Positions 6,318 through 13,843 are shown, numbered from the stretch's first letter. The stretch is 13,843 nucleotides of DNA from Burkholderiaceae bacterium (GCA_947380285.1 CANCQD010000066.1:1-13843), one strand, 5' to 3'. Notes: generated by a model not told the origin, from the letters alone. Made by a program: numbers and translations.

Positions 6318-7331
6318 ATGAATACACAGCCCAAAGCCCAGAATAGCAAGCAAAAACCTAAAATATTGGTAGCAAGAGCCATTTTTCCAGAGGCTTTAGC
6401 CAAACTGGAGGAGTTCTATGAGGTTCGATCCAATCAAGAGGATCGGATTTTTAGTCCAGAAGAGTTGCAAAAAGAACTCTCTGGGGTCGTAGGGGCTTTA
6501 GTGGCGGGCAGCGAAAGAATTGATGCCAATGCGCTAGCTCATGCCCAAGACTTGCGGATAGTGGCCAATATTTCGGTGGGTTATAACAACTTTGATGTTC
6601 CGGCAATCACTGCTGCTGGTGTGATGGCGACGAATACCCCGGATGTTTTAACAGATACCACGGCTGATTTTGGCTTTGCCTTATTAATGGCAACAGCAAG
6701 ACGGATTACCGAATCGGAGCATTGGGTTCGTGCAGGACAATGGGATAAGTGGTCGATTGTGAATAATCCCCTGGGTATGGATTTGCATCACAGTACAGTA
6801 GGCATTATTGGCATGGGACGAATTGGCCAAGGCATTGCTAAACGTGCTTTAGGTTTTGGTATGAATGTGATTTATCACAACCGCAGTCATTTATCGGAGG
6901 CCGATGAAAAAGCTTGTGGTGCAAAGTATGTTTCCAAAGAAGAATTGCTGCGCACTGCTGATCATGTTGTCTTGGTGCTACCCTATAGTGCTCAGAGTCA
7001 TCATACGATTGGAGCTAAAGAAATTGCGCTCATGAAACCTACTGCAACCCTTATAAATATTGCCCGTGGCGGAATTATTGATGATGCGGCGTTAGCTCAA
7101 GCTCTGAAGGATAAAAGGATCTTTGCTGCTGGCCTTGATGTATTCGAAGGTGAGCCAACGGTGCATCCTGAGTTATTAAAGTTAAGCAACGTTGTGCTCG
7201 CTCCACACATTGCTAGTGCTACAGAAAAAACGCGTAGAGCGATGGTTGATTTAGCAGTCAATAATTTACGCGCAGCACTTGACGGAAAAAAACCACCTAG
7301 CCTTATTAATGCGGAAGTTTTTAAAGGCTAA
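6318..7331 (+). CDS. D-2-hydroxyacid dehydrogenase, glyoxylate/hydroxypyruvate reductase type
   Basis: Reduces 2-oxoacids such as glyoxylate or hydroxypyruvate to the D-hydroxyacid in the cytoplasm. Seen over 337 residues: an N-terminal catalytic half with NISVGYNNFDVPA at 84-96, close to GhrB proteins; the Rossmann motif VGIIGMGRIGQGIAKRAL at 161-178 (GxGxxG at 165-170); and the catalytic set Arg250 (NIARGGIIDD), Glu279 (GLDVFEGEP) and His297 (LAPHIASAT). At the end of the second Rossmann strand, Asn188-Arg189-Ser190 replaces the aspartate usual in NAD enzymes, which favours NADPH. The N-terminus has about 12 extra Gln/Lys-rich residues before the first strand. It stands alone on its strand with its own terminator. 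Substrate is inferred from family only; phosphoglycerate dehydrogenase is unlikely because there is no ACT domain. Confidence 0.9.
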   Translation: MNTQPKAQNSKQKPKILVARAIFPEALAKLEEFYEVRSNQEDRIFSPEELQKELSGVVGALVAGSERIDANALAHAQDLRIVANISVGYNNFDVPAITAAGVMATNTPDVLTDTTADFGFALLMATARRITESEHWVRAGQWDKWSIVNNPLGMDLHHSTVGIIGMGRIGQGIAKRALGFGMNVIYHNRSHLSEADEKACGAKYVSKEELLRTADHVVLVLPYSAQSHHTIGAKEIALMKPTATLINIARGGIIDDAALAQALKDKRIFAAGLDVFEGEPTVHPELLKLSNVVLAPHIASATEKTRRAMVDLAVNNLRAALDGKKPPSLINAEVFKG

Positions 7332-7361
7332 TTGAGCTAATTTAATTCTTTATGCAGTAAA

Positions 7362-7390
7362 AATAAAGCCGAGCATTGCTCGGCTTTATT
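7362..7390. terminator. Bidirectional rho-independent terminator
   Basis: Bases 7362-7374 (AATAAAGCCGAGC) pair exactly with 7378-7390 around a 3-base loop, a 13-bp stem with a GC-rich core and A/T-rich flanks on both strands. It sits between the convergent hydroxyacid dehydrogenase gene and the last gene of the molybdenum cofactor run, and can serve both. Confidence 0.9.
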
Positions 7391-7420
7391 GCTAAAAGAG
7401 TAAACGGTAATTAATAATGA

Positions 7421-7714
7421 TTACTCAGCATCAATCTCTTCTGGAAGATCGCGCAGCGCTAATTCAATTCCGCCGAATTTCCCAGCAACCCAGTTATAGA
7501 CTTTGCAGGCAATCCACAGCAATCCAAAGCCGAGTAAGGCGTTAAGAATTAATGCGGACAACACAGTAAAACCAGGGATAGCGCCATCACGAATGAAGGC
7601 TACGAACAGTGCCAACAAAACGATTGGAACGGAGAAGCAGAGGTAAACCAAAACTAGAGTTTTGGCGGTATGCATTGGGTCGAGAAAGACGAGTTCTTTT
7701 TTGCTAAGTTTCAT
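7421..7714 (-). CDS. Small two-helix membrane protein of unknown function
   Basis: 97 residues: a charged N-terminus (MKLSKKELVFLDP), one hydrophobic segment at about 18-41, a short Gly/Pro/Thr-rich turn, a second at about 49-71, then KVYNWVAGKFGGIELAL at 71-87 and an acidic tail (PEEIDAE). The layout and the YN-x-A-x-x-x-GGIEL ending resemble small membrane proteins I would group near DUF3566, but that is from memory and not certain. It is 12 bases downstream of moeA on the same strand with no terminator between, so it is probably the last gene of that transcript. It has no similarity to molybdate transporters that I can see, and its link to cofactor synthesis may be only positional. Confidence 0.75.
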   Translation of the reverse strand: MKLSKKELVFLDPMHTAKTLVLVYLCFSVPIVLLALFVAFIRDGAIPGFTVLSALILNALLGFGLLWIACKVYNWVAGKFGGIELALRDLPEEIDAE

Positions 7715-7726
7715 GATGACGCAATC

Positions 7727-9043
7727 TTAAAGCAGTCCATCAAAAAGCGCTACATCTACCCAGTCTCCAGCGGCAACATTTCCCTGCTCGTGGCCTAGGA
7801 TGACAAAGCAATTGGCCTCACTCATCGAACGTAAAATACCGGCACCTTGGCTACCAGTGAGTCTGACCGTTGGCTTGCCATCAGCTCGACGCTCCAGAAT
7901 GGCGCGTTGAAATTCTGTGCGACCTACTTTTTTCCGGATGGGGGCTTGGGCAATGGCCTGGGTAAGCGGTGGTTCAGTTTGATTTGCGCCATTGAGCTGC
8001 AAAAGGGCTGCGCGGACAAATTGGTAAAAGGTCACCATGACTGCTACGGGATTCCCTGGCAATCCAAAGAAGAGCGTTTTACGAGTGGGCGATTTTTCTA
8101 CTGCTGACTTGAGAATTCCAAAGGCCATGGGGCGACCTGGACGCATGGCGATTTTCCAAAAACCAACATCACCTAACTCTTGCATGATCTGTTTCGTGAA
8201 ATCTGCTTCGCCAACAGAGACGCCTCCAGAAGAAATTAATACATCTGCTTTACTGGCTGCCTCAATAAATGCTTGCTTCAAGGAGGTCGGATCATCGCGC
8301 ACAATGCCGCAGTCAATGATCTCTAGATTTAGACGGTTGAGCAGACCAGTCAGGCTGTAGCGATTGCTATCGTAAATACTGCCCGGATCTAATGATTGAC
8401 CTAGTGCACGCAATTCATCACCTGAAGACAGAATAGCAACCTTGAGCTTACGCTTAACTGGTAGTGATGCAATGCCTAGTGATGCAGCTAAACCTAGATC
8501 AGAAGGGCGTAGTAAGCGACCAGCCGCAATTGCAGGTTTCCCCTTTTGTAGGTCCTCGCCACTTAAACGCCTGTTCTCTCCGGGCTTTAATTGATCTTGC
8601 TTAAATTCAATCGTGAGATTATCTTTTGCAGTTGTGAATTCTTGTGGAATGACGGTATCGCAGCCAGCAGGCATCAGCGCGCCGGTCATGATCTTGAGGC
8701 ATTCCCCTGGATTAATACTGCCTTCATAGGGCCTGCCTGCAAGTGCTGTACCAGCGACTCGTAATTCAATGGTTGCACTGTTGGTATTGAGACATTCACT
8801 ATTAAATGCAAAGCCATCCATCGCAGAATTATCGGCAGCTGGAACATCGATTGGTGAAAGTAGATCCGCTGCTAGGATCCGGTTGATCGCTTGATCCAGG
8901 GCAACAGTTTCAACATCAGCAGGATCCTTGAGGGCGGCATTTTCTGCAATGAGATCATTGACTAATCCGGTAATCGCCTTCCGCGCATCATCAACATGAA
9001 GGGATGAGGTTAAGAGAATCGGCTGGTTTGGTGAGTGACTCAT
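7727..9043 (-). CDS. moeA: Molybdopterin molybdenumtransferase MoeA
   Basis: Inserts molybdate into adenylylated molybdopterin, giving the active cofactor. Seen over 438 residues (E. coli 411): DVPAADNSAMDGFAF at 66-80, with Asp71 and Asp76 in the cofactor pocket; GECLKIMTGALMPAGCDTV at 113-131; GENRRLSGEDLQKG at 155-168 with Asp164, matching the conserved E. coli Asp142; LSSGDEL at 205-211 and YDSNRY at 224-229; the MoCF/MogA-like fold motif SSGGVSVGEADF at 271-282; RPGRPMAFG at 301-309; and GLPGNPVAV at 327-335. About 25 extra residues at the N-terminus explain the length. Its ATG overlaps the mobA stop in an ATGA, implying coupled translation. Confidence 0.97.
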   Translation of the reverse strand: MSHSPNQPILLTSSLHVDDARKAITGLVNDLIAENAALKDPADVETVALDQAINRILAADLLSPIDVPAADNSAMDGFAFNSECLNTNSATIELRVAGTALAGRPYEGSINPGECLKIMTGALMPAGCDTVIPQEFTTAKDNLTIEFKQDQLKPGENRRLSGEDLQKGKPAIAAGRLLRPSDLGLAASLGIASLPVKRKLKVAILSSGDELRALGQSLDPGSIYDSNRYSLTGLLNRLNLEIIDCGIVRDDPTSLKQAFIEAASKADVLISSGGVSVGEADFTKQIMQELGDVGFWKIAMRPGRPMAFGILKSAVEKSPTRKTLFFGLPGNPVAVMVTFYQFVRAALLQLNGANQTEPPLTQAIAQAPIRKKVGRTEFQRAILERRADGKPTVRLTGSQGAGILRSMSEANCFVILGHEQGNVAAGDWVDVALFDGLL

Positions 9044-9645
9044 GCTGATATTTCTTCTAATGACTTGAGTTCTTCAGGAGTATTTACATTCGCGAAAAAT
9101 AGGGGGTCGTCAAAAATTACGGTGCTACTGCGTAATTCTTTAAACCAGCGATCAATTTTGAGGTCCCCTTTTTGGAGAAACTGATTCAATGAGTCTTGTA
9201 GGTTGCTTCGCATGAGACAAAAAACTGGCTGCGCCCATACCTTGCCATCCGTCTCCTTGCTAGAGGCATACACCAACTCAAAATCACCTCGCTCCATCTC
9301 TGCGCTCAATAGCTCAGCAAGATTATTGGGCAGTAAAGGCGAGTCGCAAGGTGAGGTAAGGAGATAAGGTGTTTTGCATGCTTTTAGGCCCACTGAGAAA
9401 CCAGCCAGGGGTCCTGAAAAATCTGGTGTCTCATCCATGATTACGGGGTATCCATAGCCTGCATACTTAGTAATATTGCGGTTGGCATTAATGATGATGG
9501 TTTGTGTCTGAATCTTTAGCTTAGCAATAGCGGATTCGATTAGCGGTTTGCCGTGAAAAGGGATTAAGCCCTTATCGATGCCGCCCATGCGTTGGGCACG
9601 ACCGCCAGCAAGTATTAACCCAGTAATGTCTTTAGTCAAAATCAT
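9040..9645 (-). CDS. mobA: Molybdenum cofactor guanylyltransferase MobA
   Basis: Adds GMP from GTP to Mo-molybdopterin to give the guanine dinucleotide form used by DMSO-reductase-family enzymes such as nitrate reductases. Seen over 201 residues (E. coli 194): nucleotide-binding LAGGRAQRMGGIDKGL at 12-27 with Lys25; DETPDFSGPLAGFSVGL at 71-87; and the metal-binding Asp101 in SPCDSPLLP. LAGG...RMGG matches the GTP-using MobA type, not the CTP-using MocA type (LAAG...RFG). The start codon shares one base with the moaA stop (TAATG) and the stop overlaps the moeA start by 4 nt. Confidence 0.96.
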   Translation of the reverse strand: MILTKDITGLILAGGRAQRMGGIDKGLIPFHGKPLIESAIAKLKIQTQTIIINANRNITKYAGYGYPVIMDETPDFSGPLAGFSVGLKACKTPYLLTSPCDSPLLPNNLAELLSAEMERGDFELVYASSKETDGKVWAQPVFCLMRSNLQDSLNQFLQKGDLKIDRWFKELRSSTVIFDDPLFFANVNTPEELKSLEEISA

Positions 9646-10772
9646 TAGCCACCAATATAAGACATTTCAACCTTGCGAATAGCAGAGGACGCATTGGCAG
9701 TATGAGAGCCGCGAATTTCTGAATAGTGATCATCGCGAGTCGACCAGGTATTCATTAAGGCATTGGCGATTTCTAAATCACTTTTTCCTGAGCGCAGCAA
9801 AGTTTTGAAATCAAAACCTTCATTGGCAAAAAGGCAGAGATACATTTGCCCGTCAGTAGAAATGCGAGCTCTAGAGCATTCGTGGCAGAAGGTTTGGGTA
9901 ACGCTGGAAATCACGCCAATCTCACCTGAGCCATCAACATAACGCCAGCGCTGTGCAACTTCGCCGGCGTAGTTGGCCTCAACTGGCTCGAGCGGAAATA
10001 CTGCATTGATACGCGCAATAACTTCTTTTGAGGGGAGGACTTGCTCCATATTCCAGCCATTCGAGCTGCCCACATCCATGAATTCGATAAAGCGCAAAAT
10101 GACGCCACTACCTTTGAAGTGCTTAGCCATTGCCACAATTTCGTGATCATTGGTGCCTTTTTTAACCACCATATTGACTTTGATGTTTTGAAAGCCAACC
10201 TCTTGCGCCGCTTTAATTCCATCAAGTACATCAGCCACAGGGAAGTCGACATCATTCATTTTTTTAAAGATCATGTCATCCAGACCATCCAGGCTGACTG
10301 TCAATCTTTGCAGGCCCGCTGCTTTTAACGCAGCAGCTTTCTTGCGCAAGATGCTGCCGTTGGTCGTAAGGGTTAGGTCCAGCGCTTTATCTTCAGATGT
10401 GCGAACTTTGGCCAACATCTCAATGAGCACCTCTAAGTTCTTGCGAAGCAAGGGCTCACCACCAGTTAATCTAATTTTTTCAACACCCAATGTAGCGAAG
10501 ATAGTAGTCATCCGAGTAATTTCTTCAAAACTCAATAACTCTTTGTGAGCTAAGTAAGGATAGTTTTGGTCAAAGACTTCCTTGGGCATGCAATAGGTAC
10601 AACGGAAATTGCAACGATCAGTTACGGAGATGCGTAGATCTCTTAGGGTGCGTCCCCGAGTATCTTTAGTGTGGCCATGAGGCGTGACGAGTTGGGCCCC
10701 AATAGATGGCGACAGACCTTTACCTTCATCAATGCGGATAGGGATTACCTTTGGGATTGCTTTTTCAACCAT
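9645..10772 (-). CDS. moaA: GTP 3',8-cyclase MoaA
   Basis: Radical SAM enzyme that starts molybdenum cofactor synthesis by converting GTP to 3',8-cyclo-GTP with MoaC. Using the ATG at 10772 the product is 375 residues, beginning [11 protein letters not shown]. Seen: the radical-SAM cluster motif CNFRCTYCM with Cys54, Cys58 and Cys61; [10 protein letters not shown] with GGEP at 104-107; [15 protein letters not shown]; the second [4Fe-4S] motif [11 protein letters not shown]...LCLF with Cys296, Cys299 and Cys313; and the C-terminal Gly-Gly (MSYIGG) needed for MoaA function. The frame stays open upstream to a TTG at 10859, which would add 29 residues; I reject that start because it is TTG and the extension shows no conserved motif. 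GAGAG lies just before the ATG. moaA follows rne by 93 bases with no terminator seen. Confidence 0.96.
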   Translation of the reverse strand: MVEKAIPKVIPIRIDEGKGLSPSIGAQLVTPHGHTKDTRGRTLRDLRISVTDRCNFRCTYCMPKEVFDQNYPYLAHKELLSFEEITRMTTIFATLGVEKIRLTGGEPLLRKNLEVLIEMLAKVRTSEDKALDLTLTTNGSILRKKAAALKAAGLQRLTVSLDGLDDMIFKKMNDVDFPVADVLDGIKAAQEVGFQNIKVNMVVKKGTNDHEIVAMAKHFKGSGVILRFIEFMDVGSSNGWNMEQVLPSKEVIARINAVFPLEPVEANYAGEVAQRWRYVDGSGEIGVISSVTQTFCHECSRARISTDGQMYLCLFANEGFDFKTLLRSGKSDLEIANALMNTWSTRDDHYSEIRGSHTANASSAIRKVEMSYIGG

Positions 10773-10865
10773 GCTCTCAATTATGGCTGTGAAACGGGGT
10801 TTCTGCCAAACCACCAAATATCCTTGTGGGATAAATGGCAGTCTGGAGAAAAGCTTCAATAAGCG
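10773..10865 (-). promoter_or_regulatory. rne-moaA spacer
   Basis: 93 bases between the rne stop and the chosen moaA start. I see no terminator hairpin. A weak sigma70-like pair reading left can be proposed: TTGAAG at 10854-10859, then ATTTAT about 18 bases further on. It is too poor to rely on. Read-through from rne is possible, and no recognisable molybdenum cofactor riboswitch fits in this length. Confidence 0.25.
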
Positions 10866-13511
10866 TTAAACCGTTTTTTCTTGGCCGCCGGTTTCAACCA
10901 AAACCATTGGTCCTTCAGGAAGGCTTGCGGCAGGTTTAGGCGCTCTGCCTAAATTGTGCGCAACAGGCTCTGCCTGAATCTGGCTTTGTGCTTCAGCATG
11001 CTTAGAAGAGTCGGTAGCGACCCAGATCATGCCGGCGGATTGCACAACGCCATGCAATGGAGTTTCTTCAAGTGCTTGGAAAGCCACTTTAGGAAGCTCC
11101 GGTGCAGGCTTGGCAATTACCTCTACTTTAGCGGCTGCTACAGCAGCTGGTGCTGGAGTAGCCGCGGATGCAGGAGCAGCGTTTTGCGCAGGGCGATTGG
11201 ATTGACGTGGAGCACGTGGTGCGCGCTCTTGCCTTTCTTGCTTCTCTGCAACAGGTTTTGCATTACCAAAACTATTGACGATGTTCTGAATCGGCATAGA
11301 TGCAGAGGCGCCAGCCATTCCAACTGGAGGACCTGTAAATGGACTTGCTGAAATTGCAGTTGCAGTAGCCGGTGTATTAGCATCATTGCCGCCTTCAGTG
11401 CGCTCGCCACGTTGACCTCGACCACGACCACGACGATTACGACCACGACCACGACGCTCATCGCCTTCGGCACTTGGAGCAGTTTCGCTTCCAGGAGCCG
11501 CTTCAGTGGCAGGAGTTACTGCCGCTGGATTGGCTTGACGTTCTGCCTTGGGACCATTCTGGTTGGTTTGATTACCTTGGTTACGATTACCGTTACGGTT
11601 GTTGCGATTGCGATTATTGCTAGCGCCTTCAACTGCTGGAGCTCCTTCGGTCGCAGTCGCTGCTGCGGGGCGCTCGGTTCGCTCGCCACGACGGTTGCGA
11701 CCACGATTGCGATCACCGCCATTGCCATTACCATTGCGAGCTTGGTTGCGACCACGCGAGTTGCTTGGTGTAGGCTTCTCTTCAACTACTGGAGATGAAC
11801 CAAAGAGGCTCTTAATAAATCCAAAGAAACCACCAGTGCTCTCTGCTTTCGCTACTTTTTCAGTGCGTGCAGGGCGTGGTTGGCTAATTGGTGCGGGTTG
11901 TGTTGGTGTGATTCCTTTAACTGCTGCCTCTGGACGTACTTTTACATCTGCATCCTTGCGGCTCACAGTGGTGTCAGTCTCGAGTTCGCGAGCAGCCTCT
12001 TCGGCCATTACATAGCTAGCTTTTTGATCATCAAGACGGGGGTCATCATGGCGCAAACGCTCGAGTTTGTAATGTGGAGTTTCTAGATGCTTATTAGGAA
12101 CCATCAAGACATTTACTTTGAAGCGAGTTTCAATCTTGATCACTTCAGCACGTTTTTCATTTAAGAGGAAGGCAGCCACTTCGACTGGCACCTGAGTATG
12201 AATCGCTGCTGTATTTTCCTTCATTGCTTCTTCTTGGATGATGCGTAGAACTTGCAATGCAGAAGATTCAGTGTCACGGATGTGGCCAGTGCCGTTACAA
12301 CGTGGGCAAGTTACATGGCTACCTTCAGACAATGCAGGGCGCAAGCGCTGGCGAGACATTTCCATCAAGCCAAACTTGGAGATCTTACCCATCTGGACGC
12401 GAGCACGGTCATGACGTAGGGCATCACGTAAGCGATTCTCCACATCCTTTTGCGCTTTGCTCGATTCCATATCAATGAAGTCGATCACGATCAAGCCGCC
12501 TAAGTCGCGTAAACGAGCTTGACGGGCGATTTCATCAGCAGCTTCTAAGTTAGTGCGAGTTGCAGTCTCTTCGATATCAGAACCACGAGTTGCACGAGCT
12601 GAGTTAACGTCCACTGAAACTAAGGCTTCAGTGTGGTCGATCACGATCGCGCCACCTGATGGCAATGGCACAGTGCGTGAGTAAGCGGTTTCAATTTGAT
12701 GCTCAATTTGGAAACGAGAGAACAAAGGCACATCGTCTTGATAGCGCTTAACACGCGGCAAATTGTCTGGCATTACTACCGACATAAATGCTGCAGCTTG
12801 TTCATAGATGTCATCGGTATCGATGAGGATCTCACCAATATCAGGCTGGAAGTAATCACGAATAGCGCGAATCACTAAGCTGGACTCGAGGTAGATCAGC
12901 AATGGAGCAGAGTTGCCTTTGGCAGCTTCATCAATCGCTTTCCATAATTGCATGAGGTAACTTAAGTCCCATTGCAATTCAGTGGCATCACGACCAATAC
13001 CGGCGGTACGGGCGATGATGCTCATGCCATCTGCTACTTCTAATTGAGACATGGCTTCACGCAGTTCTTGACGGTCTTCACCTTCAATGCGACGGGAAAC
13101 GCCGCCTCCACGTGGGTTATTCGGCATCAAGACCAAATAACGGCCTGCCAAGGAGACAAAAGAGGTGAGGGCGGCACCTTTTTGGCCACGCTCTTCTTTT
13201 TCTACTTGAACAATGATTTCTTGACCTTCGCGCAAGGCGTCCTTGATGGAAGCATTGCGGACGTCTATACCCTCTTTAAAGTAACTACGGGCAACTTCCT
13301 TGAATGGCAAAAAGCCATGACGCTCTTCGCCGTAATTGACAAAGCAGGCCTCAAGGGAGGGTTCAATACGGGTAATGACACCTTTGTAAATATTGCCTTT
13401 GCGTTGTTCACGGCCGGCAGCTTCGATATCGATATCAATGAGTTTTTGACCATCAACGATGGCAACTCGCAACTCTTCTTGTTGAGTTGCATTAAACAAC
13501 ATGCGTTTCAT
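10866..13511 (-). CDS. rne: Ribonuclease E
   Basis: Essential endoribonuclease for mRNA decay and rRNA/tRNA processing, normally on the inner membrane as the degradosome scaffold. Seen over 881 residues (E. coli 1061): start MKRMLFNA; S1 domain at about 36-120 (GNIYKGVITRIEPSLEACFV); RNase H-like and 5'-sensor regions; DNase I-like catalytic domain with metal-binding Asp301 (VSVDVNSA) and Asp344 (IVIDFIDM); and Zn-link CPRCNGTGH with Cys402 and Cys405. After about residue 520 it is low-complexity: a hydrophobic GGFFGFIKSLFG patch at 560-571 that may bind membrane; three Arg/Gly/Asn-rich blocks (about 586-613, 631-650, 684-705) likely to bind RNA; an Ala/Pro linker; and a conserved-looking C-terminal segment at 813-881. 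AGGAGAG (13516-13522) lies 4 bases before the ATG, the strongest ribosome binding site here. rne is first in a possible rne-moaA-mobA-moeA transcript. Confidence 0.97.
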   Translation of the reverse strand: MKRMLFNATQQEELRVAIVDGQKLIDIDIEAAGREQRKGNIYKGVITRIEPSLEACFVNYGEERHGFLPFKEVARSYFKEGIDVRNASIKDALREGQEIIVQVEKEERGQKGAALTSFVSLAGRYLVLMPNNPRGGGVSRRIEGEDRQELREAMSQLEVADGMSIIARTAGIGRDATELQWDLSYLMQLWKAIDEAAKGNSAPLLIYLESSLVIRAIRDYFQPDIGEILIDTDDIYEQAAAFMSVVMPDNLPRVKRYQDDVPLFSRFQIEHQIETAYSRTVPLPSGGAIVIDHTEALVSVDVNSARATRGSDIEETATRTNLEAADEIARQARLRDLGGLIVIDFIDMESSKAQKDVENRLRDALRHDRARVQMGKISKFGLMEMSRQRLRPALSEGSHVTCPRCNGTGHIRDTESSALQVLRIIQEEAMKENTAAIHTQVPVEVAAFLLNEKRAEVIKIETRFKVNVLMVPNKHLETPHYKLERLRHDDPRLDDQKASYVMAEEAARELETDTTVSRKDADVKVRPEAAVKGITPTQPAPISQPRPARTEKVAKAESTGGFFGFIKSLFGSSPVVEEKPTPSNSRGRNQARNGNGNGGDRNRGRNRRGERTERPAAATATEGAPAVEGASNNRNRNNRNGNRNQGNQTNQNGPKAERQANPAAVTPATEAAPGSETAPSAEGDERRGRGRNRRGRGRGQRGERTEGGNDANTPATATAISASPFTGPPVGMAGASASMPIQNIVNSFGNAKPVAEKQERQERAPRAPRQSNRPAQNAAPASAATPAPAAVAAAKVEVIAKPAPELPKVAFQALEETPLHGVVQSAGMIWVATDSSKHAEAQSQIQAEPVAHNLGRAPKPAASLPEGPMVLVETGGQEKTV
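11401..11760. repeat. Low-complexity GACCAC/CGATTG-type repeats inside rne
   Basis: The Arg/Gly/Asn-rich blocks of RNase E are built from short near-repeats. Between about 11418 and 11457 GACCAC and CGAC units recur; 11580-11620 has TTACGATTAC/GTTGCGATTG units; 11690-11760 has CGACCACGA/TTGCGACC units. Such stretches are prone to slippage and may vary in length between strains. The reading frame is intact here. Confidence 0.6.
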
Positions 13512-13843
13512 AACACTCTCCTATGGGGGAGGGCGTCGTTGCGCGCTGCGTTAGGGGACAAGTTAGATGCCGCTTAGGACTAAGCCTAAGGCGGTATATG
13601 AGTGTGGATCATGCAAATCTAAGCATTTTTTGCTTAGTTCACCCAGTTAACGGTTGGTTAAATCGGTGCCACACTTGACGATCGCCGCAGAGACCTCCTT
13701 TAGGTCATCAATGCAGGCGCGCGCCTAAAAACTGTCTTCTAATCGCGGGTCGCGGCATACGGCACACCAACCCTGCGCCTCATTACAACGGGGGAGGGGC
13801 AACCCCGGGAGTCTTTTAAAGGGCGACTCCAAGCTCCACGATT
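13512..13843 (-). promoter_or_regulatory. Structured upstream region / 5' leader of rne
   Basis: 332 bases with no credible coding region on either strand. Hairpins seen: 13570-13578 with 13585-13594 (CCGCTTAGG/CCTAAG-G-CGG, one bulge, 6-base loop); 13619-13625 with 13631-13637 (7 bp, 5-T loop); 13694-13696 region GACCT/AGGTC around a strong AAAGGAGGT on the minus strand (13693-13701); a 12-bp palindrome AGGCGCGCGCCT at 13715-13726; GGGG/CCCC at 13796-13806; and GGAGTC/GACTCC at 13808-13830. E. coli rne has a long structured leader through which RNase E controls its own mRNA, and the same may hold here. No strong sigma70 promoter reading left is clear. TTGACG at 13675-13680 might serve a rightward gene beyond the edge. 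Confidence 0.5.
13619..13637. other. 7-bp hairpin in the rne leader
   Basis: CTAAGCA at 13619-13625 and TGCTTAG at 13631-13637 are exact reverse complements around TTTTT. It lies 108 bases before the rne start. The CTTAG/CTAAG core also recurs in the neighbouring hairpin at 13570-13594, so the two could exchange strands. Confidence 0.55.

Noticed and set aside
10773..10859. A 29-residue N-terminal extension of MoaA from a TTG codon
   Set aside because: TTG start without a Shine-Dalgarno and only 6 bases after the rne stop; the extension has no recognisable motif, while the ATG at 10772 gives the expected MoaA start and length.
11415..11460. CRISPR-like short repeats
   Set aside because: The repeats are 5-6 bases, contiguous, in frame inside rne, and without spacers.
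11412..11798. Open frames on both strands across the rne low-complexity region
   Set aside because: Their products are monotonous Thr/Ile/Val or Ser/Arg strings that come from the repeated codons of the Arg/Gly/Asn blocks.
13044..13577. Long open frame of 177 codons on the + strand opposite the 5' end of rne
   Set aside because: It is antisense to the strongly conserved S1 region of RNase E, and its product has no recognisable domain. It is a shadow of the rne codon pattern.
13640..13843. Possible structured RNA gene or riboswitch (6S, SRP, tmRNA, RNase P, FMN or TPP type)
   Set aside because: None of the core sequences I know for these RNAs could be matched on either strand. The region is better described as an rne leader with hairpins.

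Overview
The window looks like a stretch of core chromosome from a free-living betaproteobacterium. A Polynucleobacter-like member of the Burkholderiaceae is my best guess. The grounds are moderate-to-low GC coding sequence, a MoaA with the short betaproteobacterial N-terminus, an SRAP protein of the form I associate with Burkholderiales, and the order rne-moaA-mobA-moeA. The assignment rests on recognition, not on a search.

Layout from left to right. (1) Positions 1-774, + strand: the 3' end of a large molybdenum hydroxylase subunit resembling isoquinoline 1-oxidoreductase beta. A perfect 13-bp stem-loop follows it. (2) 847-1434, +: msrQ, the haem membrane partner of a periplasmic methionine sulfoxide reductase, without msrP beside it. 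(3) 1536-1871, +: a small unknown lipoprotein, converging with an SRAP/HMCES-family abasic-site protein gene (1868-2488, -); their stop codons overlap. (4) 2573-3415, +: an exported SurA/parvulin-like protein without the usual catalytic histidines, ending at a bidirectional terminator. (5) A minus-strand run read as fdxA, ferredoxin-NADP reductase, thyA, folA (6198 down to 3466): seven-iron ferredoxin and its reductase upstream of the thymidylate cycle. (6) 6318-7331, +: a D-2-hydroxyacid dehydrogenase of the glyoxylate/hydroxypyruvate reductase type, divergent from fdxA and closed by a second bidirectional terminator. (7) A minus-strand run read as rne, moaA, mobA, moeA and a small two-helix membrane protein (13511 down to 7421). 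moaA/mobA and mobA/moeA overlap by 1 and 4 nt. (8) 13512-13843: an intergenic region rich in hairpins that should hold the rne promoter and 5' leader.

Functional links. moaA, mobA and moeA cover the first step, the metal-insertion step and the GMP-attachment step of molybdenum cofactor synthesis. The hydroxylase at the left edge uses a molybdopterin cofactor, though probably the cytosine form that MobA does not make. ThyA uses methylene-tetrahydrofolate and yields dihydrofolate, which FolA recycles with NADPH. FdxA and its reductase exchange electrons with the same NADPH pool.

I see no prophage, insertion sequence, CRISPR array, tRNA or rRNA, and no convincing new multi-gene system. The points most worth a second look are the orphan msrQ with a hairpin over its likely ribosome binding site, the parvulin-like protein lacking its histidines, the fdxA-fpr-thyA-folA grouping, the uncharacterised lipoprotein and small membrane protein, and the structured rne leader.
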